64,000 nt of DNA from Apricaphanius iberus. Lineage: Eukaryota > Chordata > Actinopteri > Cyprinodontiformes > Aphaniidae. The translations under genes were made by a program, and so were the position numbers. Shown one piece after another: positions 37,094 to 47,867 of the stretch (position 1 is its first letter; the number at the start of each line of letters is the position of its first letter). The notes beneath the pieces were generated by a model. That model ran no database searches. It was not told where the DNA came from and worked only from the letters and a program-made list of their open reading frames with translations. The DNA lies in NCBI GenBank assembly GCA_028564705.1, contig JAPXFQ010000899.1, positions 868,001 to 932,000 on the forward strand, read 5' to 3'.

Positions 37094-37658
37094 TGTTTAC
37101 ATGCAGCAAGAGAAAGTCGAATTATTATTATTAGTCTGACTGAAATCAAACTAATTCATGTATACATCATAGTCCCATTGAACCAAACTGTAGTTTCAGA
37201 AGCTCGACTAAGCTATCTAGAAAATGATAAAGTTCTCTGCAACCAACCCCCTCGCCCCACCCGCACTCACACACTCCCTCGGGAAGTTAGTAGAGGCGGA
37301 AATGCGACTCAGCAACAACACGATAGTATTATAACAGGAATATGGCATGTAAGCGGCCAATCAGTGCATGTTTGGACTTAAGAAGAGGTGATGCATTCTG
37401 AATGTGAATATCATGCTTTAACTCCGTCTGCTTCACTCCCACCAGCCTCTGTTTACTGCCTGAATGCAGCTGGAAGCTAACCGCTATAAGGCTAACACGT
37501 AGGGGCGCATGTCGCCATCTATCGTCGGGGAGTGGAACATATCTCATTTAAGAATTACATTTTCTGAGTGACATGTAAACTAGAACTCGGCTCTCAACAG
37601 CAGGGAAGCCTTTAGTCTGATTACTCTAAAAACCTAGATTTAGCTGTGCATGTAAACA
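37094..37658. mobile_element. MITE with TGTTTACATGCA inverted ends
   Basis: Perfect 12-base inverted termini TGTTTACATGCA (37094-37105) and TGCATGTAAACA (37647-37658), with further partial pairing ('gtctgact' inside the left end, 'agtctgatta' inside the right). A related right end, 'tactgcatgtaaacaca', appears at about 51676-51692. There is no ORF of note and no obvious target duplication, so the superfamily is unknown. Confidence 0.55.
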
Positions 37659-38087
37659 TACTGAGTAATCTCAGAGCTGGACGTGATAACAGATGAGCAA
37701 GTGCCAATTATTTATTGTTCTTTTGTATTTCCAGTTTTCAAAGCCGACCTGCTTCTGGCACCTTCATATGAGAGCCAGTTAAAGCAGTTTCCTGCACTCA
37801 GACTCATAAAATAACCGTCAGCTGCAAAGAGAAATGATGTGAAAATAACCACATTTAATATCATAAGGCAGAGAGACAGATTTCATCTATGCTTCCACAG
37901 ACATGCACAGAAACATTCAGGTTGTACAGTTTGTGAATGTTTAGGATCAGAAAGTCACGAAAAATGTAAAAAATATTGTATTTATGGAGCACTTGTTGGA
38001 CAGTTTAAACAGCTCCGTCTGTATCTGTAGCTGATCACCATGAATATCACCAAAGCCCTCGTCACACCAGCTGCCTTGGGGGTTTTC

Positions 38088-38440
38088 TACAGTGCTGTGA
38101 AAACACATTTGCCACCATACAGATCTCTTCTGTTTTTTGTAATGAATGTTGTAGATTATCAGAAAAACATTGTCAGACAAAATAACCTGGATAAAATTTG
38201 CACCGAGTTTCCAAATGATAATTTATTAAAGGAAACAGCTTTCCAAATCCACCTGGCCTTGTTTGAAAATGTAAGTGCCCATAAACCTAATAACTGGTAG
38301 AGCCACCTTGGTTGACAACTGCCAGTAAGCATTGAAACTAGCAAGGCCAGGACTTTTACGTGGACTCTCCAAAAACCATCTTGTTTTGGATGCATGTGAT
38401 TAAGGTCAAGGACCGATGGCTCTTTCAGGATTTTTTAGTA
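38088..38440 (+). mobile_element. Tc1-like transposon, left-end fragment
   Basis: TACAGTGCTGTGAAAACACA followed by 'tttgccacc' is the left inverted repeat of a widespread fish Tc1-like element. The next blocks, 'ccacctggccttgtttgaaa', 'aacctaataactggtagagc' and 'accatcttgttttggatgca', follow in the expected order. The transposase and right end are missing. The ORF inside (38040-38300) is fortuitous. Confidence 0.6.
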
Positions 38441-39035
38441 GAGAGCACTACTTCCGGTATGATGTTTCTTTATGATGTTGTAGTAGTTTCATAGTGGCTG
38501 CAACAGAGATTTTCACAATTTCACATTTTTGAAAGTCATCCCTAAATTCTCTAACTGCTGAGTTAATGAATGACTGAATAGTTTGTCATCAAATCCACAA
38601 CATTTAAATGAATGAATGAGACAAGGGCGCAGTACATATTTTAAAGTGTTGAACAATGAATAAACAAACAGTAAGTGTTTTTATTTTTATATATTCAGCC
38701 ATTCTTGTGCCTTGTCCACATGCAGTAGGGGTTTTAGGCATGGGCAGACCAGGCATCCGCCTCGGCCATGATATTTTCATGACATTAGGTGGTGTGCACA
38801 AGCTCTTGTGGCAAAAAGCCTACACTGCTACATGGGTTTCTATTATCTGTCACTGCATCTGGATATAGGCAGCTGCAGGAGCTCCTGTTGGCTTACACCG
38901 ATGTGCCGAAGCTGTTAGAGGAAGAGAAAGGGGAGGGGTGCAGGGGACAGTTCACCTCTGGGTCTCTCCCAAATTAAATTGACAGGGGGCAGAAGGTGTC
39001 CACTGTAGGTATAAAATAGCTAAAGTCAGTCACAC

Positions 39036-39308
39036 CTTGACGCTCTTCCATATAAAGCACTGTCCACTCAGATCTGTGTTTTTAAGTAGCCACAAGTAGG
39101 AGAACAGGTCATGTCCCACATGGGCCACATCTGCACAGTCAAAACCGAAACTCAACACACCACGTAGGTAGATGAACCCATAGCAGAACACAAGCACAGC
39201 CACAGGAAGGAGAAAGATCCTGGCCGTAATACTAGTACTAGGAATAAACACAGTACTAGGCGGGTTGCTGAAGGGTCTGCAGCGGCCGCTTATGAGATGA
39301 TTCTGCAT
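39036..39308 (-). CDS. Candidate first coding exon, single-pass membrane protein
   Basis: An unrecognised 91-codon open frame on the minus strand. It starts at an ATG (MQNHLISGRCRPFSNPPS) and runs to ...CFIWKSVK, then a possible donor GTGTGA; without splicing it stops two codons later. Residues 32-52 (IFLLPVAVLVFCYGFIYLRG) form a clear hydrophobic segment after a short N-terminus with Arg, suggesting a type II or signal-anchor protein. The part after it has two Cys and an aromatic-rich 'SYLWLLKNTDL'. 'ttgatgcag' just upstream could alternatively be a splice acceptor, making this an internal exon from 39302. It lies in presumed stx1a intron 1 on the same strand and does not resemble the nearby repeats. 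It could be chance. Confidence 0.4.
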
Positions 39309-39439
39309 CAAGGAAGACCAAAAAGGTCAGGTTTTAGTTTGTGTTTTCTGTTCTTAGTCCAATAATATTAATATTTTAATATTAACATATAAGTAATAAT
39401 ATTTGCTTTAGCGTGTTATTGGCATGATGAAGGATTTGT

Positions 39440-39861
39440 GCTATTTAGCTTAACGCATGGTGAAGAATGATGAAGTCTATGTAAAGTAAAAGCACTAATA
39501 AATATAAAGGAAAACAGAGGAAACACAAGTATAAACGGTAGAGATAAATTTAAACCAGAGAACAGTAAGACCAATGAGGAAAAATAAAGTAAAGCATAGC
39601 TAACAGATTAGATAAAGAAATGTCTAAATAACGATCAAAAGGATAAAATAAAATAACTGTCTACAGAACCTATTAAAGATAAGAAAGACTAACACAGGAG
39701 TAACTGAAATAAGGCCTAAGTGAAAACATGATACATAAGAAATGACCAGAAAACAAGAAAAACTCAAAGTACAGACTGTAGACGGGGAAAAAAGGAAAAG
39801 AGGAGAAAATGTAGTGGAAGGAGAAAAAAAAAAGAAAAAAAGAAAGAAACTCAAACCACAA
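39440..39861 (+). repeat. A-rich dispersed repeat, copy 2 (left part)
   Basis: Purine-rich, strongly A-biased sequence like that at 6670-7350, ending in a GA-rich tract (39780-39850). The L2 element at 39862-42321 interrupts it, and its right end resumes at 42322. The ORF frame here that fuses into the L2 RT is accidental. Confidence 0.5.
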
Positions 39862-41437
39862 ACACAAGCCGAACCTTCTGATGTACTAAAATTATTAGCT
39901 TCATCTAAACCTTCAACTTGCCTTTTAGACCCAATCCCAACTAAACTCTTAAAAGAAGTTTTCCCTCTGATCGCTGCTCCAATTTTAAATATAATGAATC
40001 TATCCTTAGTCAATGGATATGTACCACAGGAGTTTAAGATTGCTGTAATTAAACCTCTACTTAAGAAACCATCTCTTGATCAAAACGACTTAATTAACTA
40101 TAGACCGATATCTAATCTTCCCTTCTTATCTAAAATTCTTGAGAAAATAGTTTCACACCAGATATGTGAGCATTTAAACAATAATGAGCTGTTTGAGAAG
40201 TTTCAGTCAGGCTTTAGAGCTCATCATAGCACTGAAACAGCTCTGGTGAAGGTTACTAATGATATTCTCATAGCCTCAGACAATGGACTGGTGACCATTC
40301 TGGTCCTGTTAGATCTCAGTGCTCCCTTTGACGCTGTCGATCACCATATTCTCATAGAAAGGCTTCAAAGTGTCGGTATAATAGGAACAGCACTAGGTTG
40401 GTTTAAATCTTATTTATCTAACAGATTTCAGTTTGTTCAGGCAAATGATAAATCTTCCTCAACCTCAATAGTTGCTTGCGGAGTACCACAGGGTTCAGCG
40501 CTTGGGCCGATTCTTTTTACTATATATATGCTTCCTATTGGTAAAATAATTAGGCAGCATGGGATAAATTTCCATAGTTACGCAGATGATACACAGCTAT
40601 ATAACTTTTAATTCAATACTATCCATAAATCCTGATGAATCCAATCAGTTAGGTAGACTACAGGCATGTCTGGAAGACATAAAAACTTGGATGACTCTAA
40701 ACTTCTTGCTTCTGAATTCTGATAAAACAGAAGTTGTCGTCTTTGGACCAGAAGCTCTGAAAAAGAAACTACTTAGTCAACCCCTTCACCTAGACGGCAT
40801 TAAATTAGCCTCCAGTAATAAAGCAAAGAACCTCGGTGTTATTTTTGACCAAGATATGTCATTTAGATCTCACATTAAAGAAGTCTCTAGGATTTCCTTT
40901 TTTCACCTTAGGAATATTGCAAAAATTAGAACCATCCTGTCCAGGAATGATGCTGAAAAACTAGTCCATGCCTTTATTACTTCAAGACTGGATTACTGTA
41001 ACTCTTTATTATCAGGTAGTCCACAGAAAACAATTAAAAGTCTTCAGTTAGTCCAAAATGCTGCTGCTAGGATTCTGATGAATATTAAAAGAAGAGATCA
41101 CATTTCCCCTGTTTTAGCTTCTCTTCACTGGCTCCCAGTGAGATCTAGAATAGAATTCAAGATCCTCCTTCTGACATATAAAGCTCTTAATAATCTAGCT
41201 CCATCATACATAAGAGACCTGATTGTTCCATATGTTCCTAACAGGGCCCTTCGCTCTCAGACTGCAGGTTTACTTGTAGTTCCTAGGATTTCTAAAAGTA
41301 GAATGGGTGGCAGATCTTTCAGCTATCAGGCTCCCCTCCTATGGAACCGGCTCCCAGGGTTGGTTCGTGAAGCAGACAATTTGTATATCTTTAAAACTAG
41401 GCTTAAAACTTTCCTCTTTGACAAAGCTTACAGTTAG
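39862..41437 (+). pseudogene. L2 reverse transcriptase, one frameshift
   Basis: Two adjoining frames (to 40611 and from 40586). Motifs in order: LLDPIPTKLLKEVFPLI, NYRPISNLPFLSKILEKIV, FQSGFRAHHSTETALVKV, VLLDLSAPFDAVDHHIL (box A; usual SAAFDTVDH, Asp kept), GVPQGSALGPILFTIY (box B), HSYADDTQLY (box C), then after the shift LNSDKTEVVVFG, KNLGVIFDQDMSF, SRLDYCNSLL, VQNAAARIL, SLHWLPV and WNRLPGLV. The shift right after TQLY looks like a 2-base loss in a short TA repeat (expected TQLYITFNS). No other stops, so this copy is fairly young. Confidence 0.92.
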
Positions 41438-41510
41438 AGATATGTTAATAGGCAGTTAGAGACAGGTTAGACAGGTAGCTAGGAAGAGATAGGTTAATGT
41501 TAGTAGCCAG

Positions 41511-41780
41511 GTAGAGTGTCAAAAGCTAGGAAGGGATATGAAGAGGTAGAGTAGCTAGGTAGAGATAGATTAATGTAAGACAAGTAGAGAGTGTTAGTAG
41601 CTAGGTCTCCGAGTAGCTAGCAGACACGTTAATCTTAGTTGTCAGGTAGAGTGTCAAAAGCTAGGAAGAGATAGGAAGAGGTAGAGTAGCTAGGTAGAGA
41701 TAGGTTAATGTAAGCCAGCTGGAAAGTGTTAGTAGCTAGGTCTCCTAGTAGCTAGGAGAAAGGTTAATACTAGTAGCTAT
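41511..41780 (+). repeat. 135-bp tandem duplication in L2 3' UTR
   Basis: The word 'gtagagtgtcaaaagctagg' occurs at 41511 and 41646, giving a 135-base period. Each unit is itself built from 'gtagctagg' and 'gataggttaatgt' sub-repeats that begin about 41470. The last part of unit 2 drifts near 41760. Such minisatellite-like 3' UTR segments vary between L2 copies. Confidence 0.75.
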
Positions 41781-42321
41781 GCTGCTTTAGGCTAGGCTGT
41801 TGGAGGACATTATTAGGGTCTGTTCCTACTTTCTCTCCTACTTCTCCCCAACTGCATGATGTGCTGTCAGTTAAAGCGCTAACCTGTTTTCTCTTAGTCT
41901 CTTCCTACAGTAGGTGCTCCTGACCCGCCCTGCTTGACTAAGATGGCATTGCAGTGACGGAAAGTTCTCCACGTCCTGCAACAAACTTCTGCATCAGTTC
42001 TGTTGCTCTTTCTGTGTCTCTGTTCTTTGTCTCTGTTCTGTATTCTCCAAACCACAGACAGTCTCGGCAGATGACCGCTTGTGCTGAGCCTGGTTCTGCC
42101 GGAGGTTTCTTCCTGTTAAAAGGGAGTTTTTCCTTTCCACTGTCACTTCGTGCTTTCTCAGTGTGAGGGATTGCTGAGAATTACACGACGCAATCTTCTG
42201 TGGTTCTCTAATTTCTACATTAAACATTGTATTGTAATAACTCTTCTTGTAAAGTGCCTTGAGATGAAATCTGTTGTGAAACAGCGCTATATAAATAAAC
42301 TGAATTGAAATTGAATTGAAT

Positions 42322-42390
42322 AAAGTAAAATGAATAAGGAAATGAAATTACTGAAACTCAAAACACAAGCACCTAAGAATCTTTACATTT
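42322..42390 (+). repeat. A-rich dispersed repeat, copy 2 (right part)
   Basis: 'gaaatgaaattactgaaact' then 'caaaacacaagcacctaag' matches the right end of copy 1 (7290-7332) apart from a few substitutions. It is separated from its left part by the inserted L2. Confidence 0.6.
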
Positions 42391-43999
42391 GTATCCAGCT
42401 GTACTTGCAATAGATGAGACATTTATAGTGGGCACACAGATTCAAAGCTAATTGAGTGGAACCTAAGATTTAATTTACCGTTCAGTATCTTGAGAAAAAA
42501 GGCACTGATAGCCCAGAGATGATGCTAACACTTTGAAACCACCAATCATATGCTGACTGACAGAGTGCCTGTCAGACTGAAAGATTGGCTGACGACGGAG
42601 TAGGACAGGGTGTAGGTCGATTGAAACCTGGAAATTATACAACTGGAGAGGCAGCGTGGCTGATGAGCTTACACACGAAGTGATAGAGTGAGCCAGAAGA
42701 AGACCAGCCAAGTGTAAAACTGATTGAATTCCTGTCTCATTACTCTTCTCCCTTTTACAACATCGTCAGCGGAGGAAATCCACAAGTGTCTGTCGTTCAG
42801 AGAGTACATTAATGGTTAGTGTCTGTATCAGAGGGAGAAAAAAATACCTCAAGTGATTTATTTTGTATGTATTTTATGCAAAACTGCTGGCTTAGAACTA
42901 TACAGCAAAATCTCCTTGATGGAAACTTAAAGTAAGAAGCCTGTGGTAGGGCTTGACAATATAGAAAAAGAGCATATCGATAAAGGGAACAGTAAAATTG
43001 GTCGATATTGATAATTATCATTAACTATAACAAAATGTAGTAAAGGTATTTTCAGTCCCTGGTCATGTTGTTATTCTTCAACTGATTAATTGTAACCAAG
43101 AATTGTCATTTTTCAAACATTTAAAAAAAATCATAATGAAGTTTGTAAGATTCAGAAACAAATCAAGAGACCTGAGTAACATCACTAAATACAAAGAAAA
43201 GTAATGTTATTATATTATATATTTTTTAAATTGTTAGTAATTTAAATTAAAGGCTAATCTTGACGCTTTCTAATCTTTTAAACATTTAATGACACTTTAT
43301 AATATTAATGGCTGTAACCTTTGGTTTAATTTGTCAATAAAGCTTATTCAAATTCAGTTTAGCTGCTAAAGCTAAAGTTAACCAGCTACTCAACTATACC
43401 AGAGTGTAGACGGAGCCCAGAACACTGAGTACTGAACCAGTCCAGTAACTGAGAGCTGAAGCCTGCAGGTCTATCCATTCCCAGTTTCTTTTTTGCTTCT
43501 GCATGTCAGCACCTATGTAAGCTTCCTGTGTATCTCTGTAACACTGATTCTTAGCGAGCAGTGGGAGGAGAGTGCTGTTTAAGACAACTGACCGTAGCAA
43601 TTTATTTGGTTTGTCATTACTATGTTTAATGTTTTAGCGCGTCAAGGATCGGTTCAAAACGGGACGCAACATTTACCTGATGTACTGAAACATTTTTCTG
43701 GGACAAATTCCTCCTGCTTGTGACATCTAGTTGAGGTGAAGTTAGTTTTACGTTGATGGTTAACTTAGGGTACATAAACAAATTCTGTTGCAGCTCAAGT
43801 CATTTGTTGCTTTTTTGAGGTTTTAAAGGATAGAGTGACGGCTGACGGAGCTGCCTGGGTCTGTGTAATGATTTATTCAGAGTAGATAGTGAGTGTTGTA
43901 TTGAGCTACCTAATAGCCTATAGGTAGAGCTGCGCGGTATGGCAAAATTTTCATATCACAGTATTTTAAAAATAAACATATCGGTATTATGGTATTTAA

Positions 44000-44250
44000 T
44001 GTTGTGGCTCAGTGGTAGAGTAGTTGGCTTGCAATCGGAGGGTCGTAGGTTCGATTCCAGCTTCCTCCAGTCACATGTCGATGTGCCCCTGGGCAAGGCA
44101 CTTAACCCCCAAATTCTACATTGTCCTACCGAGCCATGTTGGGTGTCGGTGTATGAATGCGAGTGTGATTGGGTGAATGTGGCTTCAATGTAAAGCGCTT
44201 TGAGTGGTCAGTAAGACTAGAAAAGCGCTATATAAGTTCAGTCCATTTAA
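44000..44250 (+). repeat. tRNA-derived SINE with L2-like tail (family L), best copy
   Basis: A-box TGGCTCAGTGG (44005-44015) and B-box GGTTCGATTCC (44048-44058) form a clear pol III promoter, and the head reads like a tRNA. The body has 'cccctgggcaaggcactt'; the tail 'taaagcgctttgagtgg' and 'aaaagcgctatataagt' is L2-like, so it was probably mobilised by an L2 LINE. It lies inside the inner hAT at 43925-46583, so it is younger than that insertion. Confidence 0.85.
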
Positions 44251-45129
44251 TGTTTTTTGTTTTTTTTCATGCAAGACGGTTCATATCCACATTGTCTTAT
44301 AAGAATGAATAATATAACAATGTGCTTTAAATAGCCAATTTTGCTGTCATATGGACTGCATCACGCTTTTTTTCCAGACACAGGTGTATGATATGAAAAA
44401 AATAAAAATCATTGTGATTTTAGCTGACATTCTTGATGTTCTAAGGCTTGGAAACCTCACGTTGACACAAGCAGCATATTTGATCTTGTACTGGCTTTAC
44501 ATGTAGTACTGAAGAACCCCGCTAGGGGGAAGAGTACAGACTCAGACTGGATAGTGCCAAAGAAGAAGTACAATAACCAAGGCAACCATATGAGATTGTT
44601 AGCTGGTTAATATTCAGATAACAACAGAAAAAAAGGCGGCACAAGTATCGTAGATGGTATGTAAAACATATTTACCGCTATTTTTGATTTCTGTCCTATT
44701 GGTTTTGCCTCCGTTGACCATGCTTACCTACAGACGGCCAAATAGGGCTCAATACTCCCCCCTACTGGTTACTCGAAATAGTGCTTAAGAAAGATGCCGT
44801 TTGGTTCTCGTCTGACCTTTTAAAGCTGATAAACTTCTAAACTACAGATGTGACACCTCCCTTTGGAATTACTTCCTGAGCTTTGTGTGCTTCACTCTGA
44901 CAGCTTCTGCCAGCAGCCGACTTAGTTAAAAACCTTATTTTTTTTACACTGTGTTGAAGAGTCTGTAGCAGTGAAATCAGTCACCACTGAAACAATTACC
45001 CAGATTATACTTTTCGGAAAGTACCTGGCTATTCACCAGTTCATATAACAAAAATTAACACCGGTTTTCGGTATGAACCGGTATACTGCCCAAACTTCTC
45101 ACTTTGGTTCAGTTTCTAAGGACTTTATG

Positions 45130-45464
45130 CTTAGGTGTTGGGACCAATACTGCTTTAACACACTCGTTGAAAATAACCAGCTCCATGAACCGATACTTCA
45201 GACGTGGATTCTTTGCAATGATTTCACAGAAAATGTTTATTTTTTACTTGGAATTTTAGCTTTGTGGTCATTTTTATTAGTATTATTTTGATCTTATTGA
45301 CCACCATTTTTTGTAACAAGCAAAGAAGAAAATAAAACCTGTTATCCAAATCAAACTTTTTTTGTGCAAGAGAAGTATCGAAATTGGTACTCGGTGTCGA
45401 CAAGTACTTAGATCCAAGTATTGGTATCATATCCGTGAAGGAAAATGGTATCGTTGCATCCCTA
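45130..45464 (+). mobile_element. hAT-like MITE, TACCGATAC family, copy 2
   Basis: It shares 'gaaccgatact', 'gcaat(g/a)atttca', 'ttttgtggtcattt'-like blocks, 'gaagaaaataaaacctgt', 'cgacaagtact' and 'tccaagtat(t/c)ggtatc' with copy 3 (57636-58022). It ends GTTGCATCCCTA at 45464, an hAT-like terminus. The left end is eroded. It lies within the inner hAT. Confidence 0.65.
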
Positions 45465-45536
45465 CTATAAATGATGCAGAAACGGACGGAGTCTATTTTG
45501 ACTAATATTTTACTACAGATTGGATGGTATCTGGAA

Positions 45537-45732
45537 TAGGGCTGGGCAAAACGATTATTTTTGTAATCGATGTATCTAGCGATTACTTTTTCGATGCATC
45601 GATTAATCTAATTAAATGATCTTTCAATTCGATTTGATTATCGATTATTTACCCATTATTAGATTTTTATAGAAATTTGACATTTATTTATGTCGACGTA
45701 ATCGATTACGTCGACGCGTCCTCCCAGCCCTA
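45537..45732 (+). mobile_element. Short hAT MITE with 8-bp target duplication
   Basis: A 196-bp element: left TAGGGCTGGGCAAAACG, right CGTCCTCCCAGCCCTA. It is bracketed by ATCTGGAA (45529-45536) and ATTTGGAA (45733-45740), 7 of 8 identical. The interior is made of 'aatcgat' and 'cgattaatc' words, with a 'gtcgacgtaatcgattacg' palindrome near the right end. No coding. Confidence 0.8.
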
Positions 45733-46705
45733 ATTTGGAATAGACAACAGCTGTAACTTTCTCATTTTTGAATATCGTAAACAGCTGCCCATAGCTGTGA
45801 AACTTGGATAGAAGATAAGGTATTTAGAGATTTAGTGATCAAAGTTTTCCTGGCCAAAATGATATTCCTGAACTCTTTGTGGTCTGAATGGCCAATTCCA
45901 CTTTTAACTGATTCCAGTAGTTTTGCTTTTGAACTGTAACATATAAGTAAGAATGTCTTACCTGTTTATTGTTAGTAGAAAAGTAAAGAATAAAAAGGTT
46001 TGTAATTAATATTCATCAAGAAAATTAGATGCAGATTAAAAAAATAAGTAAAAAAAAACGCACAGAAAAAGGAGGATTGGGGATTCGGTGCAAAGAGTGA
46101 AACTTTTACCACTTGCTCGGCAATTTTTGCATCTCTAATAACTTATTAGAGTGTTAAAAAGTGTGAAAAAAATCAAAAATTACTGCAAAGTAAAATTTTA
46201 TTTGATATTTCGATGGCTTATAATTTATATCCATATCTTTATTCAGCATTATGTTAAACACACAGGATTAAAGAAGGATTGTTAAAGGCTAAAATGTTAT
46301 TTCTCAGCAAGTTTTTCTTTAAACATCTTAATCTTTTTAAAGCCAATAAACTTCTACATTTTAGACGTGACTCCTCTTTATGTACTTAGATAAAAACTTT
46401 ACTTTTCACACTGTGGTGAAGAGCGTGTAGCAGTGAAATCGGTCACCGCTGTAACACTTACCCACAATAAATGTTCCAGAAGTTGTCTGAGCTATTCACC
46501 GGTATAGCGGTAAATAAAAAATTCATATCATAATGAAAATAAACAGCGGTTTTCGGTATGAACTGGTATACTGCCCAGGCCTAGCTATAGGCCTAATGAA
46601 AAAAGGAGGGGAAACTCTTTATCGACCCCTTTTTTTTCTATCGCACCAAACGTCTATCGATCAATAGATGTTGCTATCAAACTACCGTCCAGCCCTAGCC
46701 TGTAG

Positions 46706-47867
46706 TTAGGAAATGTAAAACATAAAAAAAGAAAATCATAAAAATAAAAATGATTAATTTTTTTAATCTTTCCCTTTAATCCAACCAGCTTCCCTGTTAC
46801 AGAGGTAATTATCAATCATAATTATCTGGAAAAATATTAAAACATTAATACCTGTTTTTTAAAATATATAAAGCAGAATTTACAATACATACTTTTTTCT
46901 GTGTTTCTCATTCAATTTAAACTCAAACTACTTCAAACCATGCATACATCTGAGTAAAAAAAAAAGATGTTTTCATCAAAGAAACCAGAGATTGGAGGGA
47001 TACTAAAGGGATAGTTAAAATGTTTTGGTTCTGCTGAATTCTGGAATTCAATCTTTTGATAAGCAGATTAGTGCTGTATTCATAGATAGTTTCCTTCATC
47101 TCTGGCTACTTGCAAAAATGACAAGATTCCTAAGTTCCAGAGTCACTGAGGGTGCAATCCATGCTCTCCTCCCATCTCATTTTGACTAATGTGGTAAGTC
47201 TTTTTTTCAGCTGTCAGTCAGTCACTGGCTAACCGAGTAAAGCTGGCCCAAAACGGTTATTTGCTGGCACATGCAAGAAAGGATGAGCTAAATTTTGAAC
47301 CTCATGACCACAGTCAAGTAAAGGCCTGCATCATCCACAATAAATGTTATAATAACATCACAAACAGCATCTAGAAGCACCCACAGAAGCCCACCAAATG
47401 CTGGCAGCAGTAAAGCAAAGTGAAAGCCTGCACTGGTGTTTTGATTCCCACTTCTGGGGTCTCGTCACTTCCCTTTGAATGGCTCGGCTATGGTTGGGTT
47501 GGATTTTATATGCAAAGAAATTTGATTTTCTAATTGCATTATCTGGGTGCATCAGTCTAATAAAAGGAGTGGTAGGAGATTTTGTTCTGAAAAATTTTTT
47601 GTAATATTGTGCTAAAAGCTCATCACATATTGAAAGCAACCAATAAATTTGGTGTTTTAAAATTAGAATTGTCTCTGAAGTGTACAATCATCAAAAAATC
47701 GTCTTGAGCAGCACGGTCAACACAAGGGATGGGTATCGTTTTATCTGATACCAAACCGGTATTTTTGGAACTGTGCCGGTGCTTAAACGGTGCTCAAAGC
47801 TGGGCTTAAAAAATGGAAAACATAGACACCTCATCCAAAAACTCTTTTTTATTTATTGTAGGTATAG
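46706..47867. other. Unassigned DNA with one possible hAT end
   Basis: Mostly AT-rich non-coding sequence. At 47725 'agggatgggtatcg' with 'ccaaaccggtatttttgg' resembles the left end of another hAT family. A possible diverged partner is 'gtaccacccatcat' near 48927-48940. If so, it is the host of the element at 47868. Confidence 0.3.

Larger units (their letters stand above)
39862..42321 (+). mobile_element. L2-clade LINE, 5'-truncated
   Basis: It starts within the RT entry region and runs through the RT, a long 3' UTR with a 135-bp tandem duplication, and the canonical L2 tail 'aaagtgccttgag', 'gcgctatataaataaactg' with a short TGAATTGAAAT repeat ending near 42321. It lacks the endonuclease, as 5' truncation is normal in target-primed reverse transcription. 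It sits inside the A-rich repeat (39440-39861 and 42322-42390), so it is younger than that repeat. Confidence 0.9.
43925..46583 (+). mobile_element. Inner hAT element inserted in the outer one
   Basis: The left end is TAGAGCTGCGCGGTATGG (43925) and the right end ATACTGCCCAGGCCTA (to 46583). The flanks CCTATAGG (43917-43924) and GCTATAGG (46584-46591) match at 7 of 8. The right-end region is present twice: 44840-45100 and 46330-46583 share 'gtagcagtgaaatc', 'ggtcacc' or 'agtcacc', 'ctattcacc' and 'cggttttcggtatgaac'. Either one copy inserted in another or a segmental duplication occurred. It holds a SINE and two MITEs. Confidence 0.72.
42947..46697 (+). mobile_element. Outer hAT element of a nested stack
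   Basis: The left end is TAGGGCTTGACAATAT (42947) and the right end CCGTCCAGCCCTA (to 46697), so the termini are inverted TAGGGCT. The flanks GCCTGTGG (42939-42946) and GCCTGTAG (46698-46705) are an 8-bp duplication with one change. Subterminal 'catatcgataaag' and 'gtctatcgatcaa' words also pair. Its own body is about 42947-43916 plus 46592-46697; the rest is inserted DNA. No transposase was recognised. Confidence 0.75.

Noticed and set aside
38040..38300. 86-aa ORF MNITKALVTPAALGV as a gene
   Set aside because: Most of the frame lies in a Tc1-like left end recognised at the DNA level (38088 onward).
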